From JBEHWX01 sp048498995 (GTDB lineage Bacteria; Bacteroidota; Ignavibacteria; OLB7), in contig JBEHWX010000019.1 in NCBI GenBank assembly GCA_048498995.1, positions 17,093 to 81,092 of the forward strand: a DNA stretch of 64,000 nucleotides, given 5' to 3'. Each line of letters starts with the position of its first letter. Positions within the stretch are counted from its first letter, which is position 1. The notes beneath the pieces were generated by a model. That model searched no databases, had not been told where the DNA came from, and saw only the letters and a program-made list of their open reading frames with translations. This document shows, in pieces, positions 44,776 to 53,735 of the stretch. Made by a program: the position numbers and the translations under genes.

Positions 44776-44866
44776 AAGAGCGGCTCCGTAACGGTTACCC
44801 GACCGAATTCCGCGCGATCGCGGGCCGGAAGCTCCCCGATAGCACCCGACCGGCCGAACGCTCCGT

Positions 44867-44892
44867 GGCGGGGCATGCCGAAATGCCCCGCC
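44867..44892 (+). terminator. Terminator-like hairpin before yebC
   Basis: GGCGGGGCAT (44867-44876) pairs with ATGCCCCGCC (44883-44892) across a 6-nt loop, and GTTTCC follows. It would end the preceding gene. Confidence 0.65.
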
Positions 44893-44980
44893 GTTTCCTC
44901 ATCTCTCTCTCCACTCCCTCCCCGACCGACGGGAGCGCCATCCCCGAGACTTCCCCTTCCTTCTCTCTCCTCTTCCGCCG

Positions 44981-44987
44981 TAAATTG
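44981..44987 (+). promoter_or_regulatory. TAnnTTG element (TAAATTG) of yebC
   Basis: TAAATTGGCG lies 50-57 bp upstream of the yebC ATG, after the terminator at 44892. It matches the recurring TAnnTTG box. Confidence 0.45.
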
Positions 44988-45037
44988 GCGTCTCGATCGT
45001 TTTCGCACATCAATTCGCTACGGAACAGCAGACCATC

Positions 45038-45745
45038 ATGGGTAGAGCATTCGAATTCAGACGGGCCCGCAAGGAGAAGCGGTGGGACAAGATGTCCAAG
45101 GCGTTCACCAAGCTCGGTCGCGAGATCGCGATCGCGGTGAAGCAGAGCGGACCCGATCCGGCCACCAACCCCCGCCTTCGCGTCGCCATTCAGAACGCGA
45201 AGGGGGTGAACATGCCGAAGGACAAGGTCGAGTCGGCGATCAAGCGGGCCTCCTCCAAGGAAGAGGGGGATTTCCACGAGATCACCTACGAGGGCTACGG
45301 ACCGCATGGCGTGGCCATCATGGTCGACTGCGCCACCGACAACCCGACCCGCACGGTCGCCAACCTCCGCTCCTACTTCACCCGCTCCGGCGGCTCGCTC
45401 GGCACCGCCGGCTCGCTCGACTTCATGTTCGAGCGCAAGGGAGTCTTCAAGCTTCCGGAGGAAGGGGTGAACCTCGAGGAGCTCGAGCTCGACCTGATCG
45501 ATTTCGGCGCCGAGGACATCTTCGTCGAGGATGGGGAGATCTACATCCACACCAAGTTCGCCGACTTCGGCCAGATGCAGAAGGCGCTCGACGAGCGGGG
45601 ACTGAACGTCACCAGCTCCGAGCTGCAACGCCTGCCGAACACCATGACCGACCTGAGCGAGGAGCAGCAGGACGAGATCGAGGTGCTCATCGACAAGCTC
45701 GAGGAGGATGACGACGTGCAGGCGGTGTTCCACAACATGAAGTAA
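45038..45745 (+). CDS. yebC: YebC/PmpR-family protein (translation factor or transcription regulator)
   Basis: This is a 235-residue cytoplasmic protein with the full family pattern: MGRAFEFRRARKEKRWDKMS at the N-terminus, 'KLGREIAIAVKQSGPDPATNPRL', NMPKDKVESAIKRASSKEEG, YEGYGPHGVAIMVDCATDNP TRTV and 'RSYFTRSGGSLGTAGSLDFMFERKG'. Members were first described as transcription regulators and more recently as factors that relieve ribosome stalling at proline-rich motifs. Length and all motifs are normal. It is preceded by a TAAATTG promoter element. Confidence 0.95.
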   Translation: MGRAFEFRRARKEKRWDKMSKAFTKLGREIAIAVKQSGPDPATNPRLRVAIQNAKGVNMPKDKVESAIKRASSKEEGDFHEITYEGYGPHGVAIMVDCATDNPTRTVANLRSYFTRSGGSLGTAGSLDFMFERKGVFKLPEEGVNLEELELDLIDFGAEDIFVEDGEIYIHTKFADFGQMQKALDERGLNVTSSELQRLPNTMTDLSEEQQDEIEVLIDKLEEDDDVQAVFHNMK

Positions 45746-45844
45746 TCACGCGCCATACCGGCCTCCCCCGACGACGCGCGGCCGCATGGCGGCATGGCAC
45801 TCGCGCGGGAGGCCGATCGGGGCCGCGACGGATCGAGCCACGAC

Positions 45845-46600
45845 ATGACCGACGCTCCATCGAGCCGCGAGCCGGCGAGCCGCGAGCCGGCGAGCCGCGA
45901 GCCGGCGATACTGCTGCTGGCGGTGGCCGCGGCGCTCCTGATCTCGGGGCTCGCCCCACACGACCGCTTCACCTGGCTTCTGGAGGTGGCGCCGGTGCTG
46001 ATCGCCGCTCCCCTGCTGGTGGCCACGCGGCGCCGGTTCCCGCTCACGCCCCTCCTCTACCGGCTCATCGCGCTCCACGCGCTGGTGCTGATCGTCGGCG
46101 GGCACTACACGTATGCCCGGGTGCCGCTCGGATTCTGGCTTCAGGATCTGTTCGGCCTGGCGCGCAACCATTACGACCGGATCGGCCACTTCGTGCAGGG
46201 ATTCGTGCCGGCGATCGCCGTGCGCGAGGTTCTTCTGCGGAAGACTCCGCTCCGGCGCGGCGGCTGGCTCCTGTTCATCACGACCGCGATCTGCCTGGCG
46301 ATCAGCGCCTGCTACGAGCTGATCGAATGGTGGACCGCCCTTGCCGGCGGGGCATCCGCGACCGATTTTCTCGGGACACAGGGGGATGTCTGGGACACGC
46401 AGTGGGACATGTTCATGGCGCTCGTCGGCGCCGCGAGCGCGCAGCTCCTGCTGGCCCGCCCGCATGACCGGCAGCTGACGGCGCTCGGCATCCCATCCTC
46501 CGCCGACAACGGATCCCCCGACAACGGATCCCCCGACGACCGGTCTCCGGACGACCGGTCTCGCGACCGCCGCCCCGGGCCGCGGCCATCCCGGCCCTGA
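45845..46600 (+). CDS. DUF2238 (YjdF-type) membrane protein
   Basis: The 251-residue protein has about six membrane helices (LLLAVAAALLISGLAP, LYRLIALHALVLIVGGHYTY, FITTAICLAISACYELIEWW). It carries the DUF2238 features 'ARNHYDRIGHFVQGFVPAI' and DVWDTQWDMFMALVGA. The N-terminus after the chosen ATG has three SREPA repeats; a further in-frame start at 45794 adds 17 residues. The C-terminal tail is a low-complexity 'DNGSP/DDRS' tract ending at a duplicated stop region. Function unknown. Confidence 0.85.
   Translation: MTDAPSSREPASREPASREPAILLLAVAAALLISGLAPHDRFTWLLEVAPVLIAAPLLVATRRRFPLTPLLYRLIALHALVLIVGGHYTYARVPLGFWLQDLFGLARNHYDRIGHFVQGFVPAIAVREVLLRKTPLRRGGWLLFITTAICLAISACYELIEWWTALAGGASATDFLGTQGDVWDTQWDMFMALVGAASAQLLLARPHDRQLTALGIPSSADNGSPDNGSPDDRSPDDRSRDRRPGPRPSRP
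45862..45906 (+). repeat. 15-bp coding repeat (REPAS) x3
   Basis: GAGCCGCGAGCCGGC is repeated three times in tandem (45862-45876, 45877-45891, 45892-45906), giving the SREPA repeats at the N-terminus of the DUF2238 protein. Confidence 0.8.
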
Positions 46601-46636
46601 CGATCCGGCCCCGACGATCCGGCCCCGACGATCCGG
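46599..46636 (+). repeat. 14-bp tandem repeat starting at the DUF2238 stop
   Basis: GACGATCCGGCCCC occurs at 46599-46612 and 46613-46626, with a third partial copy at 46627-46636. The first copy begins within the TGA stop (46598-46600). The 3' end of the gene itself holds further short repeats. Confidence 0.75.
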
Positions 46637-46674
46637 TCGCGGCGATCTCATCTTCCCTCACTCCTCGAGCCTCG

Positions 46675-47508
46675 GTGGAACTACTCCAGCCTCTGCCACG
46701 CGTTCTTCTCCTGGTCGCCCTCGACGGCGCCGTTCTTCTGGCCGCCGGAGCGCTCCTGCGCCGGATCGGCATCGACCCGGCGCGCCCCACGAGGCGCTCC
46801 GGGGTGAAGGCGAGCCTGGTGGCCGGCGCGGCCAGCATCTTTCTGCTGCTGACCACGCTGATCGTCTTCCGGAAGGTCGACGGCCGCAGCCCGCTGGAGA
46901 TGGGGCTCCGCTTCGACGGGCTCGACCTGCTCTATTCGCTCATTCTGCTGCTGGCCGGGAGCGCCCTGGCCTACGGCATGGTCCGACGCTTCGGCCACGC
47001 GGCTCCCTCCGGAGTCGTGACGGATGAGAGCCGGCGGGCGCCGGTCGGGTCGTTTCCGATGATGCTGATGGTGCTGGCGATGTTCCTGAGCGCGTGGCAG
47101 GAGGAGGTGCTCTTCCGCGGCTACCTCTCGGCGACGCTCCATCCGATCGGCACCGTCGGCGTGATTCTTCTCGGCGCCGCGCTCTTCTCCCTGGTTCACC
47201 TCGTCACCGGCCCGATCACCCTCTGGCGCGCCCTGAGCTGGCTCATCTTCGGCGTTGCGCTCGGCCTGGTCTACCAGTTTTCCGGCTCCATCTGGACCGC
47301 CACGATGATCCACGCGATCCGGAGCCTCGTCAACTTCTTCCTCATCTCCGGCACCCCCGGCCTGGCGCTGATCCGTCCGGAGCGGACGATCGCCGAACCG
47401 GTCCGCACCGGGTATCACCTTCTCTTCGCGGCGGCGGCCGTGGCGCTCCTGGTGCTCCTCTACGGGGCCGACGGAGGGGCGCTGGCCGGCCCGGTTCACC
47501 TCCCCTGA
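46675..47508 (+). CDS. CPBP-family intramembrane glutamic endopeptidase
   Basis: The 277-residue protein has about eight transmembrane helices. It carries the CPBP motifs: WQEEVLFRGYL (EExxxR), FSLVHLVTG (second motif, FxxxH) and ATMIHAIRSLVNFFL (HxxxN). These residues form the active site of ABI-type intramembrane proteases such as Rce1. The start is a GTG at 46675. It lies 74 bp after DUF2238, and no CPBP partner substrate is evident. Confidence 0.9.
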   Translation: MELLQPLPRVLLLVALDGAVLLAAGALLRRIGIDPARPTRRSGVKASLVAGAASIFLLLTTLIVFRKVDGRSPLEMGLRFDGLDLLYSLILLLAGSALAYGMVRRFGHAAPSGVVTDESRRAPVGSFPMMLMVLAMFLSAWQEEVLFRGYLSATLHPIGTVGVILLGAALFSLVHLVTGPITLWRALSWLIFGVALGLVYQFSGSIWTATMIHAIRSLVNFFLISGTPGLALIRPERTIAEPVRTGYHLLFAAAAVALLVLLYGADGGALAGPVHLP

Positions 47509-47593
47509 GCCCGGCCCGCCGACGAATGCCGGCCGCGCGGGCGATGGACGCCGCGGCCGATTTCCGATCACGCGCACATCAGGAGCGCCCCGC

Positions 47594-48031
47594 ATGCTGA
47601 CACCCGAACGGACATCGGCCATCATGGCCCGCATCGCCTCCGTGCCGATCTCCGCCACGCTCGGGCTGGAGGTGCTCCGGCTGGAGGAGGGATTCTGCGA
47701 GGGGCGCGTGACGCGGCGTCCGGAATTCGACGGCATCTTCGACTCCTTCCACGGCGGCATGCTGATGACCGTCGCCGACACGGTTGCCTGCTGGGCCATC
47801 CTGACCCAGGCCGGCGCCGATGCCCGGCTGGCCACCACCGACATGAACATCCGCTTCCTTGCCCCCTGCCTCACCGGCGTGACCGCCCGCGCCCGGGTGA
47901 TCAAGCTCGGCCGGACGCTCGTCCCGGTCCACGTGGACCTGCTGGACGACGGCGGACGCCTCGTCGCCGTGGCACAGGTCGGCTACATCCTCCTGGCCGG
48001 AGCGTCCGACCGGAGCCCCGCTCAGGGGTAA
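47594..48031 (+). CDS. PaaI/4HBT-family thioesterase
   Basis: A 145-residue hotdog-fold protein: MLTPERTSAIMARIASVPIS at the start, FDGIFDSFHGGMLMTVADTV (the HGG(V/M)xxxxAD family motif with the catalytic Asp), TDMNIRFLAPCLTGVTARAR and a terminal strand VAVAQVGYILLAGA. It hydrolyses acyl-CoA or aryl-CoA thioesters. AGGAG ~12 nt upstream of the ATG is a good ribosome-binding site. It follows the CPBP gene by 85 bp. Confidence 0.92.
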   Translation: MLTPERTSAIMARIASVPISATLGLEVLRLEEGFCEGRVTRRPEFDGIFDSFHGGMLMTVADTVACWAILTQAGADARLATTDMNIRFLAPCLTGVTARARVIKLGRTLVPVHVDLLDDGGRLVAVAQVGYILLAGASDRSPAQG

Positions 48032-48328
48032 TACCGCGAGGCCCGGTCCCGCGGAACAGCACGTGGCGCCGCGAATCGGAGCGCCGTCGGAGCCCATCTT
48101 CCCATCCCCTGTTATACTTCACCCCTCTCGGGAGTCTTCTCTCCGTGGCCGGGGACGATCCGCGCGGCCGGCATCGGCGGCAGGCGTCCGCCGGAGGCCG
48201 GAGCTCCCTTCCCCGACCATCCCTTCCCTTCTTTCCGGTGGCAACGCTCCGGCGCGGTTACGTTCGCCCACCCATCCACCGAATCGCTCACCTCGACCAC
48301 GAGGAGAGCACCAATCGACGAGGAGGCC

Positions 48329-49087
48329 ATGAAACGCACCGTAGCACTCGCGATGCTTCCCCTGCTGATGATCGGCGCCTGCGATGATCCGGCATCCGCC
48401 CCGCCGGACTGGTACGCCACCAACCAGGTCGGCTACTTCGACCTGACACGTACCACCAACCTTTACCGCGATTCGACGACCACCGAGGATGTGGCCTACG
48501 CATGGTTTCAGAGTCCCGACTCGATCGGCATCTCTGCCGGCAAGGTGACGATCAACGGCACCGAAATCCCGCTCCGACACGCCGATCCGGTGTCCGGCTC
48601 CCCAGCCACTTTCTACCGGCTCGCCTCCGGCACCGGAGCCCCGGCGGTTCCGCTGGAGCTCGGCGGCGCCCGGCATCAGTTCGAGGCGGGGGGGAGCACG
48701 AGCGTGCCGGCACTCTCGGCGGCGGAATACTCCCCGGCGGAGCTCGTCATCCGCGCCCCGCTGGTGACCGACACGGTCTCGCGCGCGGCCGGCTTCGCCA
48801 TCGAACAGCGGTTCGCCGAGGCGCCGGTGATGCCCCTGCTCCACGTGCGGGTGATCGCCCTGGGGGATCCGGCCACGATCGGCACGCACGTGATCGAGAA
48901 GGAGTACGTGGAATCCCCGACGCTCGCCATCCGGATCACGCCGGAGGAGCTCAGGAGCTTCCCGGCCGGCCCGATCGGGATCGCCGTGCGGCGGACGCGG
49001 GAGCTGCAGGCGCAGACGACCGCCGGACGGCTCTTCCGGACCACGATCTCCAGCGCCGTCTCCTGGGTGGTTCAGATGAAGGAATGA
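48329..49087 (+). CDS. Lipoprotein of unknown function
   Basis: The 252-residue precursor has a lipobox (LLMIGACDD). The mature part is beta-rich and contains short Thr/Pro stretches (TTTEDVAYAWFQSPDSIGIS, ATFYRLASGTGAPAVPLELG, YSPAELVIRAPLVTDTVSRA). A 'GxxIGTHVIEKEYVESPTLA' block is also visible. GAGGAGG lies 4 nt before the ATG. The 297 bp upstream holds no credible gene; TATACTTC at ~48112-48120 may be a promoter box. No family recognised. Confidence 0.65.
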   Translation: MKRTVALAMLPLLMIGACDDPASAPPDWYATNQVGYFDLTRTTNLYRDSTTTEDVAYAWFQSPDSIGISAGKVTINGTEIPLRHADPVSGSPATFYRLASGTGAPAVPLELGGARHQFEAGGSTSVPALSAAEYSPAELVIRAPLVTDTVSRAAGFAIEQRFAEAPVMPLLHVRVIALGDPATIGTHVIEKEYVESPTLAIRITPEELRSFPAGPIGIAVRRTRELQAQTTAGRLFRTTISSAVSWVVQMKE

Positions 49088-49220
49088 TCATGTCGCCACC
49101 CGATGTCCGCGAGGATGGTTGGCAGCGTATTTGCCAGATACATCGGGACCGTCTCCACCTTGGACGTCCAGGTCCACCATCGGCGGGGCACGGCGATCAA
49201 GAGTATCCGGGAGATTATCG

Positions 49221-49550
49221 ATGATAACCGAAGAGTATCGTGCCTGTATCGAGGCATGCGAGGCGTGCTCGCTCGCGTGCGAGGAATGCGCGACCGCCTG
49301 CCTGGCCGAGGACGATGTGAAGATGATGGCGCGATGCGTCCGTCTGGACCGCGATTGCGCCGATATCTGCCGGATCGCGGCGGCTTTCATGGCACGAAGC
49401 TCCGAGTTGTCGACGAAGCTCTGCCGGCTCTGCGCCCAGATGTGCCGGATCTGCGGCGAGGAGTGCGCCCAGCACGCGCCGGAGCACTGCCGCGCCTGCG
49501 CCGAGGCGTGCCGCCGCTGCGAGGAGGCCTGCCTCCGCATGGCGGCCTGA
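49221..49550 (+). CDS. Csp3-like cytosolic copper-storage protein (DUF326)
   Basis: The 109-residue protein has 19 cysteines in a four-helix pattern of C-x3-C and C-x2-C spacing: RACIEACEACSLACEECATA, RLDRDCADICRIAA, LCRLCAQMCRICGEECAQHA and HCRACAEACRRCEEACLRMA. This fits Csp-type proteins, in which Cys line the core and bind many Cu(I) ions. There is no signal or Tat peptide, so it is the cytosolic Csp3 type. GGGAGA lies just before the ATG. A very strong intrinsic terminator with nine Ts follows. Copper binding is inferred from the family. Confidence 0.9.
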   Translation: MITEEYRACIEACEACSLACEECATACLAEDDVKMMARCVRLDRDCADICRIAAAFMARSSELSTKLCRLCAQMCRICGEECAQHAPEHCRACAEACRRCEEACLRMAA

Positions 49551-49934
49551 AACATCGCATCGCATATCGCGACGGGAACGGGAGGGATGCCTTCTCGTTC
49601 CCGTTTTTTTTTGCGCGAATCCCTGCTCGTCGGTGACGTTTCGGGATTCTCATCGTCTATCTCCAACGAAGGATAGTGGACGTCACTCCATCGGAACCCC
49701 GATTCGGCCCATCCGTCATCACATCGCGAGAACGCGCTCCCGTTTCCGCCATTGCGCGGCGACCGTGAGCCGGTTCTCCATGCGCGAGACGGAGCGGCGG
49801 GCAAGGTCCTCCCCGGCCAGCAAGACGGTTCCGAAGCCTCTCCACATCCTATCCTCCACCGGAACGTGCGCTCAGGGTCCCTCGAGCGCATGGCAACGCC
49901 CATTCTCCTAATCAGCTTCCAATGAGAGGATACG
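49551..49934. other. Intergenic region holding a terminator, otherwise empty
   Basis: After the strong terminator at 49572-49612, about 320 bases precede the TPR-LuxR gene at 49935. Frames here are short and antisense-like. No other structured element was seen. Confidence 0.5.
49572..49612 (+). terminator. Intrinsic terminator of the copper-storage gene
   Basis: ACGGGAACG (49572-49580) pairs with CGTTCCCGT (49596-49604), extended by inner pairs. T9 follows (49604-49612). This is the clearest intrinsic terminator in the window. Confidence 0.9.
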
Positions 49935-51461
49935 ATGCAGCAGTCGAACCACCCGTCGCGACGTCCGGCCTCCTATTTCCCCATTCCGCGGCCACGGCCG
50001 GCATCCGACGATCCGCAACGGATCGACGATCCGCAACTGATCGATGACCTGATCGAGGATGCGCGGCAGGCGCGATTCAGAAATCCACGGGAGGCCGAGG
50101 GAATCACCCGGCGGGCCCTGAGCCTGGCCGAGGCGCGGGGCTATCCCTCCGGAATCGTCCAATGCAGGATTCAGCTCTCCAAGTACCACCTGGACAACGG
50201 CGATCCGGCCGCGGCGGCCGAGGAGCTGAGGATCGCCGAGGAGCTTGCCGAGCGGCATACGATTCCATCACGCGTGCGCACCAGCCTCACCTATCAGCAT
50301 GGCATGTCGGCCGGCGCCGCCTGCGATCATCGCGCGGCGGTCGATCTGTTCCGCGCCGCCGCCGAGCAGGCGGCCCGCGACGGGGACCGGCAGATGCGGA
50401 CCAGCGCGCTGCTGCAGCTCGGCAGCTCCCACAACCAGTCCGGCGCATCCCGCTCGGCGGTGGCCACGCTGACCGAGGCGATAGCGCTGGCGCGCGACGC
50501 GGGGGATGAGGGATCGCTCGGGGTGGCGCACATGTACCTCAGCGACATCTATTTCGAGGCGAAGAATATCGACGCGAGCCTGGAGCATGTGGAACGGGCC
50601 ATCGAGAGCTTCCAGAGGTGCGACCGGCCGATGTTCCTGGCCACCGCGCACATGAAGGCGGGGATGGCGCTGATGTCGGTGAGCCTGGACCGCGCCGAGA
50701 CGCATCTGCTGGCGGGGCTGGAGGTGATCGGCGGGCTCGACGTGCCGAACCTCCAATGCGTTCCACTGGCGCTGCTGGCGGATATCGCGGCCATCCGCCG
50801 GGACCACGAGCGCTTTCTCGAGCTCGCCGGCCGGGCCGGGGAGCTGCTCCCCCGCGTGGGAGATATCGGATACCGGGCGTTCGCCCGCCGCGCGCTCGGC
50901 CGCGCGCACGAGAACGTCGGCGACTATCGGATGGCGCTCCACCACAATCTGGAGGCGGAGGAGATACTTCGTGCCCTCGACGGACCGAGCGAGCAGCTGC
51001 ACCTTCTGTATACCCGTATCTCCGAATGTTATCGTCTGCTCGACGAGCCGGAGAAGAGCATCGCCTACGCCACGCGCGCGGTGAACGCCCTCTGCGCGCT
51101 GGTGGCCGTCGGCGCCTCCGACGCGCTGACCGACATGAAGCCGGCGCTGGAAATTCCCACGAGACTATCTCCGGGCACCCCATCGACCGCCGACCCGGAG
51201 CCGGCCGGGGAGCAGGGCGCGCCGCGGCATTTCGACCACCGCTACATGGCGGAGCTCGCGCGCGAATTTCCGTCCCTGACATCGATGGAGCTGAAAATCT
51301 GCTCACTCCTCCGGCTGAACATGTCGTGCAAGGAGATATCGGAGATTCTCATCATTTCCGTGCGCACCGCCGAAACGCATCGCACCAACATCCGGAAGAA
51401 GCTGAATATTCCCGCCGGAATTTCCCTGTTCGCGTTCCTGAGCTCCCGCTGCGCCACGTAG
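49935..51461 (+). CDS. TPR-containing LuxR-type transcription regulator
   Basis: The 508-residue protein has an N-terminal ~50-residue basic/proline region, then about seven TPR-like helical hairpins (LSLAEARGYPSGIVQCRIQL, ALLQLGSSHNQSGASRSAVA, YLSDIYFEAKNIDASLEHVE, RALGRAHENVGDYRMALHHN). The C-terminal LuxR/GerE helix-turn-helix begins about residue 440: LTSMELKICSLLRLNMSCKE followed by ISEILIISVRTAETHRTNIR and the DNA-recognition end. Such TPR-HTH proteins act as cytoplasmic regulators of unknown signals. AGAGGATACG just before the ATG is a good ribosome-binding site. Confidence 0.85.
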   Translation: MQQSNHPSRRPASYFPIPRPRPASDDPQRIDDPQLIDDLIEDARQARFRNPREAEGITRRALSLAEARGYPSGIVQCRIQLSKYHLDNGDPAAAAEELRIAEELAERHTIPSRVRTSLTYQHGMSAGAACDHRAAVDLFRAAAEQAARDGDRQMRTSALLQLGSSHNQSGASRSAVATLTEAIALARDAGDEGSLGVAHMYLSDIYFEAKNIDASLEHVERAIESFQRCDRPMFLATAHMKAGMALMSVSLDRAETHLLAGLEVIGGLDVPNLQCVPLALLADIAAIRRDHERFLELAGRAGELLPRVGDIGYRAFARRALGRAHENVGDYRMALHHNLEAEEILRALDGPSEQLHLLYTRISECYRLLDEPEKSIAYATRAVNALCALVAVGASDALTDMKPALEIPTRLSPGTPSTADPEPAGEQGAPRHFDHRYMAELAREFPSLTSMELKICSLLRLNMSCKEISEILIISVRTAETHRTNIRKKLNIPAGISLFAFLSSRCAT

Positions 51462-51490
51462 CGGCGCGGAGCATGTAGGCGGCTACGTGG
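51454..51490 (+). terminator. Long-looped hairpin at the regulator stop
   Basis: CCACGTAGC (51454-51462, including the TAG stop) pairs with GCTACGTGG (51482-51490) across a 19-nt loop. It could terminate or act as a dyad operator for the T9SS gene downstream. There is no T run. Confidence 0.4.
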
Positions 51491-51523
51491 TAATTACGTG
51501 CGACTCCGGCTCCGACAGGTGGC

Positions 51524-51530
51524 TATATTG
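51524..51530 (+). promoter_or_regulatory. TAnnTTG element (TATATTG)
   Basis: TATATTGCTTTCG lies ~170 bp upstream of the T9SS cargo start at 51697, in an otherwise GC-rich leader. Another copy of the recurring box. Confidence 0.35.
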
Positions 51531-51696
51531 CTTTCGGATTCGTGGCAACACCCCCCGCCGCGCATCCGGCCGGATCGCCCCGACACGATCGCGCGCGCCG
51601 CCGTGGATACCGGCGGCATCGCGCGTCGGTATCCACGAGCCGCGGCGTCACGGCCACCTCAACGAAAAAACATCAGCACATCTCAGGAGCTCTCTC

Positions 51697-53562
51697 ATGC
51701 AGACGAACAGCAGACGCTTCGTCAGGGCATTGCTGTGCCTGTTCGGATTCGCGGCACTCCTCGTCGCGGCATCCTCCGGCGCCAATGCCCAGATATTCCA
51801 ATATCTCTACGGAAATTCATCGTGCCGCGACATGGGCCACGGTGGCGTGCAGCCGGTTTCGACCGGAGGATATATTTCGGTTGGATTTACCTCCGGCGCC
51901 AACGGGTGCGGCTCCACCGATGTGTACGTGGTCCGCACGAATAATCTCGGCGCGCTCACCTGGAGCCGCGCCATCAATATCGGCGTCAACGACACGGCGA
52001 CCGACGTGCGCGAATGCGCCAACGGCGATTTCATCATCACCGGCGGAACCGACACCAACACGCTCTGCCAGCGCAGGCACGATGCGTTTCTGATGCGAAT
52101 GGCGCCGAACGGCACCATCCGCTGGATCCGGACGTACGGAACGACATCCGACGAGTCGGCGTTCTGCGTCATCGAGGCCACCAAAAGCGCCGGCGGAAGC
52201 ACCAAGGCGGGAGATTTCGTGGTCGCCGGCTGGCGCAAGCGCCTGCTCAGCAGCAACGGCGCCACGCGCGACGAGGGATATCTGTTCAGAACCACCTCGA
52301 ACGGGATGCTGCTATGGGACGCCAGTTACAGCGTGCCGACAACGCAGGTCACGAAATGGGCGGGGCTCTTCTCGCTCGACGAGGCCACCTACAACCAGGA
52401 CGGCAACGGAAAGGGAGTTGGTGATATCGTCGCCTGCGGCGTGGTGCAGCAGGTTGGAGGCCCGACCGGCATCAGCGCCGACGCGTTCATGATCCGCGTC
52501 AGCGGCAACGGCGGCGGGTTCACCGGCGTCACGCATGGCGCGCTGATCTGGAACGCCGACAGCAACGAGATCGGACGCACGGTGCGCGAGCTGAAGACCG
52601 GCACGCAGGCCGGCAACCTGGTGATGGTCGGCGGCCGCTACACCGGCACGGCCACGCCGCACGACATCTTCGCGGTGAAGACCGGACCGAACCCGAACGG
52701 CGGCGCCATCGCCGACCGCCTCTACCACGCCAGCCAGTGCGTCGGCGACGAGGCGATCTGGATGCGCGAGATCCTCTCGACGAACGCCGGCCTGACCACC
52801 GGCAACATGATCATCGCCGGCAACGACCTTACCACCGGCACCAACAACACGATCACCACCGGCGCGCTCCTGATGGAGATCGTGCCGGGCAACCTCGCGA
52901 TGGCCCCCGGACCGGCGAACCTCGGCTTCAAGCGCTATATCGCCAACACCTGGAGCAACGGCTATTCGGTGGCCGAAGTCCCCTCCTCCCTGCCGAACCG
53001 GTCGCCGGGCTTCATCCTCTGCGGCTCCTCCGACAGCGGGGCCGACGGCAGCCAGATGTATCTGGTGAAGACCAACGCCACCGGCGTCTCCTGCTGGTCG
53101 TTCAACGTGCCGGATATCTGGGACTCGGTGCCGGGCATCGCCGGCGTCGGCGCCTCCCCGGACGTGGTCACCGTCGGCTCGGCCTGCCGCCCCGACTCGG
53201 TGCTCCGGAACGTGACCTACCAGACGCAGCTCTGCTCGGTGCCGATCAGCATGTGCACGATCTGCAAGCAGTCGACGCAGGTCGCCGCCCCGGACGCGTC
53301 GGCCGGCGCGCTCGCCTCGGCCCCGAACCCGGTACGCCGCGGATCGATGATCACCCTCACCTACGATCTGGCCCAGTCCGGACAGGTTACCGTGATGGTG
53401 GCCGACGCCACCGGGCAGGTGATCGAGCGCTCGGTCACCGAGCTCGAGGCCGGCAGCGTGGAGCTGCCGCTGAGCACCGACACCTGGCCGGCCGGCACCT
53501 ACCTGATCACGCTGACCGCCGGCGGAAGCTCCACCACGCGTCAGGTGATCGTGCTGGAGTAA
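51697..53562 (+). CDS. Secreted T9SS cargo with beta-propeller-like repeats
   Basis: The 621-residue precursor has a signal peptide (LLCLFGFAALLVAASSGANA, cleavage near NAQI). The body consists of repeats that resemble 'SBBP/delta-60' beta-propeller blades: GGYISVGFTSGANGCGSTDV, GDFIITGGTDTNTLCQRRHD, GDFVVAGWRKRLLSSNGATR and GNMIIAGNDLTTGTNNTITT. Its C-terminus has the T9SS sorting pattern (SAPNPVRRGSMITLTYDL, VMVADATGQVIERSV, WPAGTYLITLTAGGSSTTRQ). AGGAG lies ~9 nt upstream of the ATG. The stop is followed by 14-bp tandem copies of itself. Function unknown. Confidence 0.87.
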   Translation: MQTNSRRFVRALLCLFGFAALLVAASSGANAQIFQYLYGNSSCRDMGHGGVQPVSTGGYISVGFTSGANGCGSTDVYVVRTNNLGALTWSRAINIGVNDTATDVRECANGDFIITGGTDTNTLCQRRHDAFLMRMAPNGTIRWIRTYGTTSDESAFCVIEATKSAGGSTKAGDFVVAGWRKRLLSSNGATRDEGYLFRTTSNGMLLWDASYSVPTTQVTKWAGLFSLDEATYNQDGNGKGVGDIVACGVVQQVGGPTGISADAFMIRVSGNGGGFTGVTHGALIWNADSNEIGRTVRELKTGTQAGNLVMVGGRYTGTATPHDIFAVKTGPNPNGGAIADRLYHASQCVGDEAIWMREILSTNAGLTTGNMIIAGNDLTTGTNNTITTGALLMEIVPGNLAMAPGPANLGFKRYIANTWSNGYSVAEVPSSLPNRSPGFILCGSSDSGADGSQMYLVKTNATGVSCWSFNVPDIWDSVPGIAGVGASPDVVTVGSACRPDSVLRNVTYQTQLCSVPISMCTICKQSTQVAAPDASAGALASAPNPVRRGSMITLTYDLAQSGQVTVMVADATGQVIERSVTELEAGSVELPLSTDTWPAGTYLITLTAGGSSTTRQVIVLE

Positions 53563-53592
53563 CCACGCCGGAGTAACCACGCCGGAGTAACC
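53557..53592 (+). repeat. 14-bp tandem repeat that duplicates the stop codon
   Basis: GAGTAACCACGCCG occurs at 53557-53570 and 53571-53584, with a third partial copy at 53585-53592. Each copy carries the TAA stop, at 14-bp spacing and so in different frames. Confidence 0.8.
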
Positions 53593-53666
53593 GTTCCGGC
53601 ATAGGTGACGGGGACAAGGGAGGAGATCCGATCTCTCGACCCGGCCGATCGATCTCTTCCGACGAC

Positions 53667-53698
53667 GAGCGGGGCGCAACACGCGGTGCGCCCCGCTC
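53667..53698. terminator. Terminator-like hairpin between convergent genes
   Basis: GAGCGGGGCGCA (53667-53678) pairs with TGCGCCCCGCTC (53687-53698), an 8-nt loop between. TCGTTTGTTCC follows on the plus strand. It may serve both the T9SS gene and the GH5 gene. Confidence 0.65.
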
Positions 53699-53735
53699 TC
53701 GTTTGTTCCGCCCGGACGAGCTCCGCCCGCGATCG

